A stretch of 64,000 bases of DNA from Gautieria morchelliformis (Eukaryota > Basidiomycota > Agaricomycetes > Gomphales > Gomphaceae). Location of the stretch: positions 124,001 to 188,000 of the forward strand of contig WHVA01000188.1 of NCBI GenBank assembly GCA_015179125.1. The letters run 5' to 3'. Below, one piece after another: positions 32,461-42,815 of this stretch. A model generated the notes under the pieces. It had not been told where the DNA came from, did no database searches, and saw nothing but the letters and a program-made list of their open reading frames with translations. Within the stretch, counting starts at the first letter, position 1. The number at the start of each line of letters is the position of its first letter. Made by a program: the position numbers and the translations under genes.

Positions 32461-33590
32461 AGGGGGTGGTTTGTCTGGGCAAACACCCTGGAGACCGAAT
32501 CAAGGACAGTCTAACTCACATGTTCAGACCCCCCTAAATCGTACCATCCCCTCACCAGTCGCCCAACAGAAGACCCTGCAGCCCGGCATGCCCGCACAGG
32601 ACACAGTGGCACAGCTGGCCGGACAAATGAAGGATATAATCATGATGGCTCGCCTCACTGAGGTCGCAAGTCCCGAACCGAGCAGCACCATTCTGTCAAC
32701 AGATCCGTCAGCATCATCAGCTGTACACGACAGAACCCACACATGGCTAGTTGATTCAGCGGCATCGAGTCACCTTTGCGGAAACATCGACCTTTTTGAG
32801 GAGATTCACTCTATCCCTACAGTTTCTGTAGACACAGCCAGTGGAGCATCCTTTAAAGCAAATCAGATAGGTACAATTTGCATTACTATCCAGAACGACG
32901 CATACCTGCTGCCACCACTTGCTCTGTCCCTACAGAACGTCCTCTTCGTCCCCAAACTTAATGCCAACCTTCTCTCAGTTGGACGGATGACAACGGCCAA
33001 GGTTGACGTACTTTTCAGTCACACCAGCACCTCACTATTGATGGATGACGAAATCATCGCTAAAGGCACAAAAATCAACAACCTGTTTGCATACTCGGCA
33101 CAATCCTCACCGAAGCCTGAGATGAAGCTGATAATCGAGTCGAAAGACACGCCAGATGACGAGCTTATGCCCACAATTGTGAACGACAAGTCGATGAGTG
33201 AAAGGGGGGAGGCGATGCAGAGGGAGCGCATGGACGAGCCCAACGGGGGACATGGAGAGGAGCTTGAGGATGTGCTCGATGGGGGATGGAAGGGGGAGCA
33301 CGTGGGTGCGCTCGGTGACGGTGAGCATGTGGAAGAGACAGCCGAAGGACAGAGCAGACCAGGAGAGTCGAGGGTCAGTGAGGAGAAGGAGAATGAAGAA
33401 GAAGGCGCACCGAAGGTTTCCTCAAAGGGCCCACAGATGGATCCCTCGAATGAAGAGTACGGGCAAGAGAAGAGACACGTGACGGCAGTCACGGAAACAG
33501 CGGTGAGGGCACAGGAGAAGGGAGAGCCTGAGGAGAGGAAGACGGCGTTTGCGGCAATGGTGGAGGATGAGCCGGACAACTACAAAGAGA
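32461..33590 (+). pseudogene. Copia D protease and linker
   Basis: Protease active site HTWLVDSAASSHLCGN at about 32735-32780. It continues with the usual copia block LQNVLFVPKLNANLLSVGRM. From about 33190 the frame is charged and repetitive (Glu/Gly/Arg-rich) and ends DEPDNYKEMT, reminiscent of the start of copia RT. The integrase between is absent. Coding similarity stops near 33594. Confidence 0.82.
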
Positions 33591-33599
33591 TGACTTTTA

Positions 33600-34130
33600 T
33601 TCCTTTGTTCTTTTACTCTATTACTCGGACCCACCAGACTCACCTCACAGCAAGACCATATGTCCGGCCCCCTTTGTAGTCTCCTTGGTTCTTTATGTCA
33701 GATATCCTTTCCAACCCCTTGTTCTTTTGCCATTGTTCTACCCTACCCTGCACCCCCCTTGTAGCCCCCTTGTTCCCAATTAGTTAATTACCCTGTATGT
33801 CTACCCAGCTTCTTCTCCTTCCGGAATTTGCTTAGTACTACCCTATTACATGTTATCTCAGCTCTTTGCATAAAATCCCCTCACATATGCTTGTTATTCT
33901 GCAATCAGATAATTGCCTTCCTTCGCTCTATCTCAAGTTCTTAGCAAAGCGAGTTTTGCAAGACCTCTGCCTCTCTGCCTTCCGCCTTTCTGACTCTGTT
34001 TCCGACTCAAGTTCCAACTTCTGACTCCCGATCCGAAATACTGGGGACAGTAGTTCATTGGGGGTGCAACATATAAGTTGAAGCCATTGTCCTTTCTAGT
34101 CCCGACTTGCGGAAATCTCGATATGTAACA
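33600..34130 (+). mobile_element. LTR-E, 5'-truncated
   Basis: Matches the sense strand of LTR-E: CCCTGTATGTCTACCC, a CATAAAATCCCC box near 33866, AGTTCATTGGGGGTGCAAC, and the end GATATGTAACA at 34130. The first 100-150 bp of the LTR are missing or too diverged. No target duplication identified. Confidence 0.8.
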
Positions 34131-34134
34131 CCTC

Positions 34135-34490
34135 GTTTCTGTCACCGGCTCATTCTGCCTTGACTTCCACTCAGGTCAACATGAGCTTAGTTCTGGAAGA
34201 ATATCATGACTTCCTGGATGTGTCCAATAAGGCCAAAGCTGATAAACCTGCTGATCATTGACCTTATTACTTGAAGATAGATCTGGAAGAAGGTGCATCC
34301 CTGCCTCTCAGAGCAATATACTCTCTTTCGCAAAATGAACTCCCAACTCTCTGTGAGTTCATCTATGAACACCTCAACATGGGCTTTATCCTGAGATACA
34401 CTCACTTACACCTTGTTGAACTTCCTGCAGTTGTTCGCTTGGCGAACAACTGATTTGTGGAAATCCGCACAATCTTGAAAAAGGTCACTG
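34135..34490 (+). pseudogene. Gypsy reverse transcriptase N-terminal fragment
   Basis: EEYHDFLDVSNKAKADKPAD, then TGA at 34259-34261 where Arg of HRPY is expected, then YYLKIDLEEGASLPL, IYSLSQNELPTLCEFI and YEHLNMGFI. This is the region just before the RT fingers. It follows the LTR-E end directly, so it may belong to a badly deleted LTR-E gypsy element. Confidence 0.8.
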
Positions 34491-35004
34491 CGTCGACGGC
34501 TGTTTACCATTGAACATCCACGCCACGCGGATCATCCATGTGATCCCGTCGTATGGCTCCAGTGGTACAACGTCAGCCTGATCGAGGGACGCAGAGGAGC
34601 GGACACAAGCGCGTTGAAACAAACACGAGGCCTTGACCCGCAGACGGAATTCGATAAAACGGCCGCCTGACATGAGGATAGTCAGCATCAGACGCAGCTT
34701 TCGAATCAATCGAGATAACCCTGGAGAATTCGATGAGTTCCAATCGCTACCCATTGCTCAAAGTCACTCACAGAGCCCAGAAGTAGAGTCTCACTCCATA
34801 ACGATCCAGCACACCCCCATTTCCACTATCATCGACAACCCATCAGCTATTGAACCCTTAGGTGACAATAACACCGTGGACAATGAGGACTCACAAGACA
34901 CTGAAACGACCGAGGACCCCGCTGACCCATCACAAAGCTGCCGGCAATACGCAAGCGTCTCCATGTCCCACAGATCCCAGGGACACGTCGAGCTTGAGGG
35001 GGTG
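34491..35004 (+). other. Copia D 3' internal remnant and polypurine tract
   Basis: An open stretch (about 34633-35019) without a recognisable domain, rich in Ser/Asp/Thr. It ends in GAGCTTGAGGGGG directly before the 3' LTR. It may be a decayed polyprotein linker. Confidence 0.4.
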
Positions 35005-35586
35005 TGTTGTGAAACCTGAGACGAATCAGCGGCCCCAAACCGATGCCGCGCGCGCGCTTACACACCACTTCCCCCACTCCTCATTCCTAGCTGATACTCA
35101 ACCCGTTACTTGGCTCCATCTTCCCACTCCATCTCCACATGTCCCATCCACTCCACAGTATATACATGTACAATTAGGTACCATGGCTCGACTCCACCCT
35201 GGCCATATCCCCAGGCATCTATCCCCATCCATTCCACCACTCGCTCACATGTACACACCCCTTTGCGCTCCATAGTCGATCTCAATACCTACTAGCTAGT
35301 GTTCCAAGTAGTATAAAGTAGCTACCCATGTACATTGAACAATTAGACAGCATTCTCTGTCCATTTCCACGCTATTCCCGGTCTAAAGCCCTTTGTTGTG
35401 TTCACTGCCGCTCCAGCCTAAGTGGCACAGTCTACCGAGATATTTGTACACTACAATTCGTAGTATAGTCCCACTGAGTTACTTTCCGACCGTCTATCAC
35501 ACCCACCGGTCCACTGGAAGCATCATCGAGCTTTCCTCTAATCTCCCCAGTCCAACCCATTAAAGAACTTCTATTACAGAACAAGA
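35005..35586 (+). repeat. 3' LTR of copia D
   Basis: Starts TGTTGTGAAACCTGAG and ends TATTACAGAACAAGA, followed by the target duplication AAAGG. Confidence 0.85.
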
Positions 35587-36674
35587 AAAGGTACCTATGT
35601 AAGAAAACACGCCTTGAGACCTGCATACATGTTACCCTGCATGGACTCTTGGTCTGCTGGGTTGATCCCACATGATCTACAGGTAGGATGTCCCACAAAT
35701 GCATTCTGGCCATAGGAACACCCAAAGGGGGTTGAGTCGGGAAGATGATGGGACCAGTGATGAACCATCATGCCGAATAAAGGATGTCAATGTTCTTTGA
35801 TGGTGTGCCTACTGGCGAATGATGCGAGTAGCGAATGGTCCTTAGGTGAATTCAGAGAAGAGCAAATGGAGCGAACATAGAGGTGGAGAGATAAAAGGGA
35901 AAATGGGGATAGCTGAATACAAGAAATAAATGAGTCATGACAATGCCCCGCCCCACCACGTTCAAAGGCTCAGCCTGTGGCCGGCCCATCATCCGGCCCA
36001 ATGGCCCCACTACCATTGCGCAGTACAGGGGTGATGCTTCCCCAGGCACCAGCCCTAGGGGCCACACCCCTCCCGACAGGCTCGGCACTTGCCAGCCGGA
36101 TAACGGAGCCCCACGCGGCACCCATTGAGGATGCCTGCGCATCATCCAGAACAGCGACTGTCACATCCCTGTCGACAGCACTGGCTCCATTCGAGTCAGC
36201 ACATGCTGACATCCTGGACGGATGGCTGTTTGACATGTCGGTCTGGGACAACTACAACTCAGATCCGGCTCAACACATTTCCAAATGGAAATGCAGAAAA
36301 CATCTCCCACTGCCAGTCCCAGAGCATGGACTAGCAGAAGAACTAGAATGCATTAAGAATGCATATCTAGCAGAATCATCGATGCACAGCGCCGATGGCC
36401 CCAGGCTACACCAAGTGCTAGCCACCATCCAGGCCCAATACATAGGGCCCCACCTCGTGCTGCCGCCAGGGGGGACGTGTCAGGGGACACCCTGTTTTCC
36501 ATTTCCAGTTCCGACACCACACCCAGTTCCGACTCCATTTCCGACTCCGGTTCCGGTTCCGATTCCATCTCCGCATCCGCTTTCGGGAACAATTCCGCTT
36601 CTGGGAGAACTTCCACCAGTTCCGTTCGCCTTGCCAGTTCCACTCCAATTTCCGACTTCCGCCCCGGAACAGTG

Positions 36675-38570
36675 TCCGGTCGAGCGGAACTATGAGATCC
36701 ATGACAAGGAGATGCTGGCAATCATCCGAGCGCTGGAGGAGTGGCGACACTTCCTCGAGGGTGCTCTATGCCCTTTTGAGATCTGGACAGACCACAAGAA
36801 CCTCGAGTATTTCCGCACGGCTAAGAAGCTGAACCGACGACAAGCACGGTGGTCCCTACACCTGTCCCGGTTTGACTTCATGCTCCACCACCGCCCCGGC
36901 CGCACCATGGGCAAGCCCGATGCCCTATCCCGCCGCGCGGATCACGGAAGCGGAAGTGGAGACAACGCGGATATGACACTGCTCCGCCCAAGTCTCTTTG
37001 CAATCCGTGCCCTAGAAGGAGTAACTGCAGTTGGGGCGGAAGCGGAAATGCTCCGGGATATCCGGAGGCAGTACCGGAATGGAGAGAAGGAGGAGTCGGT
37101 GGTGAAGGCAGTGGAGGAACTCCGGAAGGGGCACTCACGGTCTGTACGGGCAGCGGAATGGTTGGAACGTGATGGACTGCTCCACTTCAGAGGCAAGGTC
37201 TATGTTCCGGGTGGGGCGGACCTCCGCCGTCGCATCGTGTCCCAGCACCATGACACACGGGTCGCCGGGCATGCTGGCAGGTGGAAGACGCTGGAGTTAG
37301 TGGCTCGGAATTACTGGTGGCCTCAGATGTCCCGCTACATCGGACAGTACGTGAAGACGTGTGACCTTTGTCTCCGAACCAAAGCGCAACAACGTCCGCC
37401 CGTCGGAGAACTTGTTCCGCTCCCGATTCCCGAATCCCGCTGGGACACCATCAGTGTCGACTTCATCGTTGAACTCCCAGAGTCTCATGGCTACGACGCG
37501 ATCATGAACGTCGTGGATTCGGTGAGCAAGGTGTCCCACTTCATTCCGACGCACACGACGATCACAGCCCTCGGAGCGGCCCGCCTGTTCCTTGCACATG
37601 TCTGGAAGTTGCATGGGCTCCCGAAGCAAGTCGTTTCCGACCGAGGTCCGCAGTTTGTCGCGGAACTGACTCGGGAGCTCTACCGCCTGCTCGGCATAAA
37701 GCTGGCTACCACCACAGCGTACCATCCGCAGGGTGACGGACAGACGGAACGGGTCAATCAGGAGTTGGAGCAATATCTCCGCCTCTTTGTCAATGTAGGA
37801 TGACTGGGATGAGTTACTTCCGCTGGCGGAATTCCAATACAACAACCATGTCCATTCCGCCACGCAACAGACTCCCTTCATGCTTGACTCCGGACGACAC
37901 CCACGGATGGGCTTCGAACCACGCCAGGCTGACTCCCGACTCGAGACGGTCAATGAGTTCCGAGACCGCATGGACTCCACCCTTTCGGAAGCCAAGTCGG
38001 CCCTTGCGAAGGCCAAGGATGACACGGCAAGGTACTACAACCGACGCCGGGTTCCTGCCCCGGAGTACCAAGTTGGAGACAAGGTGTACCTAGATGCAAG
38101 TGACATCCGCACCACACGCCCTTCGCAGAAGCTTGCCCACCGCTACCTTGGGCCCTTCACAGTGACGCGGAGGGTTGGACGGAATGCATACCGCCTCCGA
38201 CTTCCGATGTCCATGTCCCGCCTCCACCCCGTCTTCAACGTGGTGAAGTTACTCCCTATGCTTGAGGACCCAATTCCACGTCGGAAGGCTCATCCGCCAC
38301 CTCCGCCAGAAATTGTAGATGGGGAAGAGCACTACGTGGTAGAACGGATCCTGGACAGCCGGTTTGTGCGAGGACGACTCCAATTCCTCGTGAAATGGGA
38401 AGGGTATGGGTACGAGGAGAATTCGTGGGTCCCGGAGCAAGATGTTTCCGCTCCTGACAAACTCCGGGAGTTCTACAGGACACATCCAGGTGCCCCTCGC
38501 CGAATCCGCTCGCTGGCATTTCAATCCCTTGTGTCCCGTGCTTCGAGGACGCAGCACGCTAGAGGGGGGG
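36675..38570 (+). pseudogene. LTR1 gypsy RNase H, integrase and chromodomain
   Basis: RNase H: NYEIHDKEMLAIIRALEEW, FEIWTDHKNLEYFRTAKKLN, GKPDALSRR. Zinc finger: HHDTRVAGHAGRWKTLE...CDLC. Core: TISVDFIVELP (Asp), VVSDRGPQFVAELTREL (Asp), AYHPQGDGQTERVNQELEQY (Glu), all catalytic residues present. The C-terminal domain is KLAHRYLGPFTVTRRV and HPVFNVVKLLP. The chromodomain is YVVERILDSR, LQFLVKWEGYGYEENSWVPE, LREFYRTHPGAP. One frame break near 37795 separates LFVN from DDWDELLPLAEF. It is the best preserved gypsy enzyme in the window. The frame upstream runs without a stop through the LTR remnant into ORF3. Confidence 0.92.
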
Positions 38571-38573
38571 TGA

Positions 38574-39053
38574 TGTCAGGGGACACCCTGTTTTCCATTT
38601 CCAGTTCCGACACCACACCCAGTTCCGACTCCATTTCCGACTCCGCTTCCGGTTCCGATTCCATCTCTGCATCCGCTTTCGGGAACAATTCCGCTTCTGG
38701 GAGAACTTCCACCAGTTCCGTTCGCCTTGCCAGTTCCACTCCAATTTCCGACTTCCGCCCCGGAACAGTGTCGGAAATCAAGCGACTCGCATAATAGGTG
38801 GCATCAAGGGTCGATCAAGGGTCAGGGGGATGCAGGGTTAATGGCGGGTGCCAAGCGTTGTCCCTGGCTGCGCAGCGTAGTATAATACGGGCTCGCTGAC
38901 ATTGGGGGTCCTTAGACTTTTCTCTTTGGATTTCCCCTTGTCAGGTGAGAACCCCCTCTCTTGTATGCTCTGTTCATTTATACATACTTTGGATTTCCCC
39001 TTGTCAGTTGTGTGGTAGTGTGATCTCCACGACTAGCCAGGGTTGCCCTTACA
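38574..39053 (+). repeat. 3' LTR1 (480 bp) with intron-like module
   Basis: TGTCAGGGGACACC to GTTGCCCTTACA. U3 carries the TTCCG-type units; a TATAATACGGG box lies near 38880. A 21-bp direct repeat (CTTTGGATTTCCCCTTGTCAG) occurs at 38924-38944 and 38987-39007; between them CAG|GTGAGA opens a 63-nt stretch (38945-39007) that closes with CCCCTTGTCAG. Confidence 0.95.
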
Positions 39054-39885
39054 GGACGGGAGTTGTATAATGCTACCCGGGGGAAGGGGAGCCATTGAGA
39101 CATGGAGATCCTCCAATCTTCATGACGGGCTGCTTGCTGCAGCCCCTAGGTAGATCAGTCCCTTGGCTTGCCAAGTGGTACCATGTGTGCCAAATATCTG
39201 AGCAAGGTTTCAAGACCTCCTCACACGTGCAAAGGATAGCCCGGCCGACCAGTGCACACCGGAAATGAACACGGCATTCCGGCACCTCCAAGAGGAGGGA
39301 CCCCATAATCCCCGCCAGAATTACATGAACATTCTGGACAGTATGCCCAATGACATAGTCATGGTATTCAATGGCTGGCGATCAAATGCCAAGGGTGTCC
39401 CTCCCGCCATCCGCAATGACATGGAAGGCGGATTAAACACAACAGATATTGACATCTGAATGTGGTTAAGGATCCTGGCTCCCAAACAAAGCCACGGTCC
39501 CCCCTCAAGTCACGTCTAAGTGACTTGTTTGGTATGCCACACCAGCGGCAGGAGCTCATGAACAAAATCATGATTCTTCCTCCCCCGCCGCACACCCTGC
39601 AGGCTTCGGTCACAGGGAAGTTTGTCAGAAACAGGCGCAGGCACAAGATCCCGCTGAAGGAACTTGCATCATGGCTTTCCCTCCATGACGGCGTGACACA
39701 GGAATGTGTCCCTTGGATTGAGGGATACTTGCAATTACTTTGGGACAAAGAAGTCGCAAGCACTGCTTCTCACACAGGGCAGCAGCGACACAAACAGGGA
39801 CTGAAGCTGTCCCAGCGCACCCATGAAAAGGCAGCTGCGAGTACCTCGGAACAGCTCGATAAGGAGCTACCTGCGTCCCGGCCCC

Positions 39886-40365
39886 TGTAAGGGCAACCCT
39901 GGCTAGTCGTGGAGATCACACTACCACACAACTGACAAGGGGAAATCCAAAGTATGTATAAATGAACAGAGCATACAAGAGAGGGGGTTCTCACCTGACA
40001 AGGGGAAATCCAAAGAGAAAAGTCTAAGGACCCCCAATGTCAGCGAGCCCGTATTATACTACGCTGCGCAGCCAGGGACAACGCTTGGCACCCGCCATTA
40101 ACCCTGCATCCCCCTGACCCTTGATCGACCCTTGATGCCACCTATTATGCGAGTCGCTTGATTTCCGACACTGTTCCGGGGCGGAAGTCGGAAATTGGAG
40201 TGGAACTGGCAAGGCGAACGGAACTGGTGGAAGTTCTCCCAGAAGCGGAATTGTTCCCGAAAGCGGATGCGGAGATGGAATCGGAACCGGAAGCGGAGTC
40301 GGAAATGGAGTCGGAACTGGGTGTGGTGTCGGAACTGGAAATGGAAAACAGGGTGTCCCCTGACA
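39886..40365 (-). mobile_element. Solo LTR1 (480 bp), flanks GCCCC/CCCCC
   Basis: Nearly identical to the other LTR1 copies. The 5-bp flanks are GCCCC (39881-39885) and CCCCC (40366-40370), one mismatch. It splits the C-terminal part of ORF3 copy 2. Confidence 0.9.
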
Positions 40366-40628
40366 CCCCCGGATCCACAACCTGAGCTGGCCATGGAGGC
40401 CATGTTCATCAAGGAGATGGGCATCAACCTATCTCTTGAAGCAGGTCCATTTCATCCCTGAGACGGACCTGGCCCATCGACTTCCGCTAATGCAGATGCA
40501 ATGCATGTGGATCTGGCCCATGCCGGCTCCATACACAGACATCCAAATGGATGGCTCTCCCACCGCCAAGGAAAAGGACCTCAATGCAGAGATCTATGGG
40601 GATTAGAGTTCCCTATAGTGGGGGAGGG

Positions 40629-40859
40629 TGTAAATATGCATATTTACCTGTATTGCCTCGGGACAATACATAATACTTGGTAGCTTCATAGCGCCAGTGA
40701 GTCCTCACCGACCCACTGTATAGTTCTTGCATGGGAACCCTCCAGGATTCCCCAGCTTAACATTACTTGTAACTGCCACTACATTGTATTAGAATTACCA
40801 CAGTTTGGTCGAGTTCTACTGCCTTGTGATAACACAAGCATTAAGCCACACATCTTACA
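40629..40859 (+). mobile_element. 3' LTR-B (231 bp) of the ORF3 gypsy copy 2
   Basis: Polypurine tract GTGGGGGAGGG, then TGTAAATATGC, ending CACATCTTACA. TGTAA/TTACA ends are intact. It marks the right end of the nested block that starts at 27758. Confidence 0.85.
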
Positions 40860-41052
40860 TGGCCAGCATGTGTTCAATGAGGAGAACATTTACCTTTTCA
40901 TTAACTACTCGGTGAACAAGTTTACCACTTAATTCTGAGTTTTTTTTAAGATAGGATTCCAGGCATTGACATATTTCTCTAGTAGTTACAACTAGAACTA
41001 CCATTGACAAGACATTTCTGAGCTAATACACTTGACTTGTGCAAACCCTACC

Positions 41053-41897
41053 CTACTCGAAAAAACTGTCTGTGTGAATAAACCTTTTGAAAGCCTCGTA
41101 ACATTTGACTATGATAACTCTATTATCAAGTGGCATCATCCCCTCTGACCTTTGCTTGTTCATCCTCAGGACGTCTGGGATGTACTCCTTCACAACTGTC
41201 TCGATGGTTGGGGGTCTCCCACGCATAACTGCCTCAGATAGCTCCTCTGTAACCGGTATCAAATAGAATACAGGCGCAGTGCCATGCATGATGATCCCAG
41301 GGAATATCTGTCGTGAATAAGCATGGTAAAAAAATGTTAGAAAACCAAATGAGCTTACCATTTCCTTCAGGTGAGGAAGCTTGGCTTCTCTCCTCAACTT
41401 GTTGTTGTATTGGAAAGCGCCAATCGCTTCTGCAATCAGCTGAGGAGTCATGTCCGAGTTTTTTTCACAGTTTTATCCTCCTGTATGAGCATGAGGATGC
41501 TGCTAGAATGGTCTGACAAATAGACATCAGGCTCCGCATAGGTTTCCTCCCCACACATAGTGAGTGGGAGCTCTCTGTGGAGGCCTATATGCCGTGTCTT
41601 GGATGTGTAACGAATATAGGACAGGAAGGTGCTGGCAAAGAGATCCACAGTGGCCTTATCAGGAGCAGATGAGGTAACATATATCAGATTGGTGAGGTCC
41701 CTAGTGTGATGGTCAGTGATATCTTCTCTGTCCTTCTTTGTCAGAAATTCAGAATCAACGGGGATCTGAGGAAGGCTTGCAATTTTACAAAATGTGGGGA
41801 CATCACAGGGCAGGATTCTAATGGAATAGTCAAGTAATTCAGCCCTTGTCCAGTGACACCCTGGTTTTGATGTGCATATTCTACGATTGCTGGCCAT
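41053..41897 (-). CDS. PD-(D/E)XK-like protein, agaricomycete hypothetical family
   Basis: ATG at 41897 (MASNRRICTSKPGCHW). The centre has LPLTMCGEETYAEPDVYLSD and SSILMLIQEDK: an Asp followed some 15 residues later by E-x-K, the core of the PD-(D/E)XK nuclease fold. The C-terminal half has PQLIAEAIGAFQYNN, IFPGIIMHGTAPVFYLIPV and RRPSEGM-like MNKQRSEGMMPLDNR, which resemble an uncharacterised family I recall as common in agaricomycetes. An intron at 41358-41308 (GTAAGC...ACAG, 51 nt, in phase) fits the family better when removed. A one-base frame change at the A7 run (T-run 41459-41465) just after QEDK separates the two halves: sequencing error or young pseudogene. About 265 residues. Catalytic activity is untested; function unknown. 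Confidence 0.6.
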
Positions 41898-42815
41898 GAT
41901 GGTGTGGGAAGAAAACAGAATGTTATGGAAGCTTCATTACTGAGTAAATATTTATAGTGACTCCTGCCTCAGAATTATATTTCCTCTAAGCTATACGCTA
42001 GCATCTTGTCTACATAGCTCAATGGTTAGTGCTTGTGCATGCATGTAACTTTTCTCACCCATCACTGTGCTCATTTGATTCACATTGGGCACACTTGTGT
42101 ATGCCTACATAAAAAATAATACTGTACTTGACCCCATCACACTTTATATATACCGACATAATAAATAGCAATACATGTCTGACTGTAACATTTCACAAAT
42201 TTACCAGACTTAACAAAATGCCTTATATAACATGTAAACTTATTACACCATTGGCACCTTAACACTTGAGTTGAAGCTGCGTGAATTGTGGGGGAAGGTT
42301 GAACAACAATGTAAATCAATTTAATGCATAACAATTAATCTCAACATTACTTATAATGTTGCCTATATGAATCCTCTTTCAAACCAGTAAGACCATATGT
42401 TGATAGTTGTCTACCTGGTTGTTAGGTAGTTGTTATGCCCCAGTCAGTAAAGATTATGACATATTTATTTAATCAGCACATGTCACTGGATGCTGACTCT
42501 ATCAGTAAGTATCTACTCAATCATTACTTGTCAGTATAGTGCAAAACTGATCAGCTACCTCTTCATTATCAGGTTTGATAAGGCAGTACAACAGCCTGAT
42601 GGTTTGATGAGCCTTGTTGGGCTTGATATGGACTTTTGAGTCTTTCTGAAAATGCTGATGTAGAGCATGCATCACATGTAATTATTGCATTTCATGAATC
42701 ACAATAAATGCCTTCTGCTTTCTCTGTGCTTACACTGAACTGAATGTTTGAACGCTGATCTATGCAACTGTACTGGCTAGTATGAGCAGACCAATGCTGA
42801 GGATAATCTGCAATA
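41898..42815. other. No gene recognised
   Basis: AT-rich intergenic DNA upstream of the PD-(D/E)XK-like gene. TAGCTCAATGGTTAGTGC near 42015 resembles a tRNA A box, but no B box or cloverleaf follows. Confidence 0.4.

Larger units (their letters stand above)
29685..35586 (+). mobile_element. Copia family D element with both LTRs, target duplication AAAGG
   Basis: Direct repeats 29685-30266 and 35005-35586 (582 bp shared, or 579 bp if the ends are taken as TG...CA) bound it. AAAGG flanks it at 29680-29684 and 35587-35591. Inside are gag, zinc knuckle and protease, then a block of other elements. A polypurine tract GAGCTTGAGGGGG precedes the 3' LTR. Integrase and reverse transcriptase are absent, so it is defective. 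Confidence 0.88.
29070..35942 (+). mobile_element. Third LTR-C copy, diverged, split by copia D
   Basis: The left part (29070-29684) starts TGTCAAGATTGG. The right part (35587-35942) resumes with GGTACCTATG..CCTGCATACATG and ends GAGTCATGACA. Alignment with 7572-8845 shows copia D landed in it, and that about 300 bp near its 3' end are deleted. The flanks do not match (ATATG and ATGCC), consistent with a deletion that also removed gypsy coding sequence. Confidence 0.8.
36478..39053 (+). mobile_element. Internally deleted LTR1 gypsy, target duplication GGACG
   Basis: A 5' LTR1 remnant (first 197 bp, 36478-36674) joins directly to RNase H. A near-complete RNase H-integrase-chromodomain frame follows, then a polypurine tract AGAGGGGGGGTGA and a full 480-bp 3' LTR1. 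GGACG flanks the whole unit (36473-36477 and 39054-39058). Most of the 5' LTR, the primer site, gag, protease and RT are missing. Confidence 0.93.
35943..40615 (+). pseudogene. ORF3 of the gypsy element, copy 2, split twice
   Basis: Three pieces: 35943-36477, 39054-39885 and 40366-40615. Piece 1 has AGPSSGPMAPLP, ILDGWLFDMSVWDNY and AQYIGPHLVLPPGG. Piece 2 has FNGWRSNAKGVPPAIRND and, after a TGA where Trp is expected (DI*MWL), LKSRLSDLFG, then SEQLDKELPASRP. Piece 3 has PDPQPELAMEAM and GPSTSANADAMHVD, running to the polypurine tract and LTR-B. The same blocks in the same order occur in copy 1. Interruptions are a gypsy derivative (target duplication GGACG) and a solo LTR1. No known domain. 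Confidence 0.65.

Noticed and set aside
42005-42080. tRNA-like A box (TAGCTCAATGGTTAGTGC)
   Set aside because: No B box within the next 80 bases and no acceptor stem; at most a chance match or a very old tRNA-derived SINE scrap.
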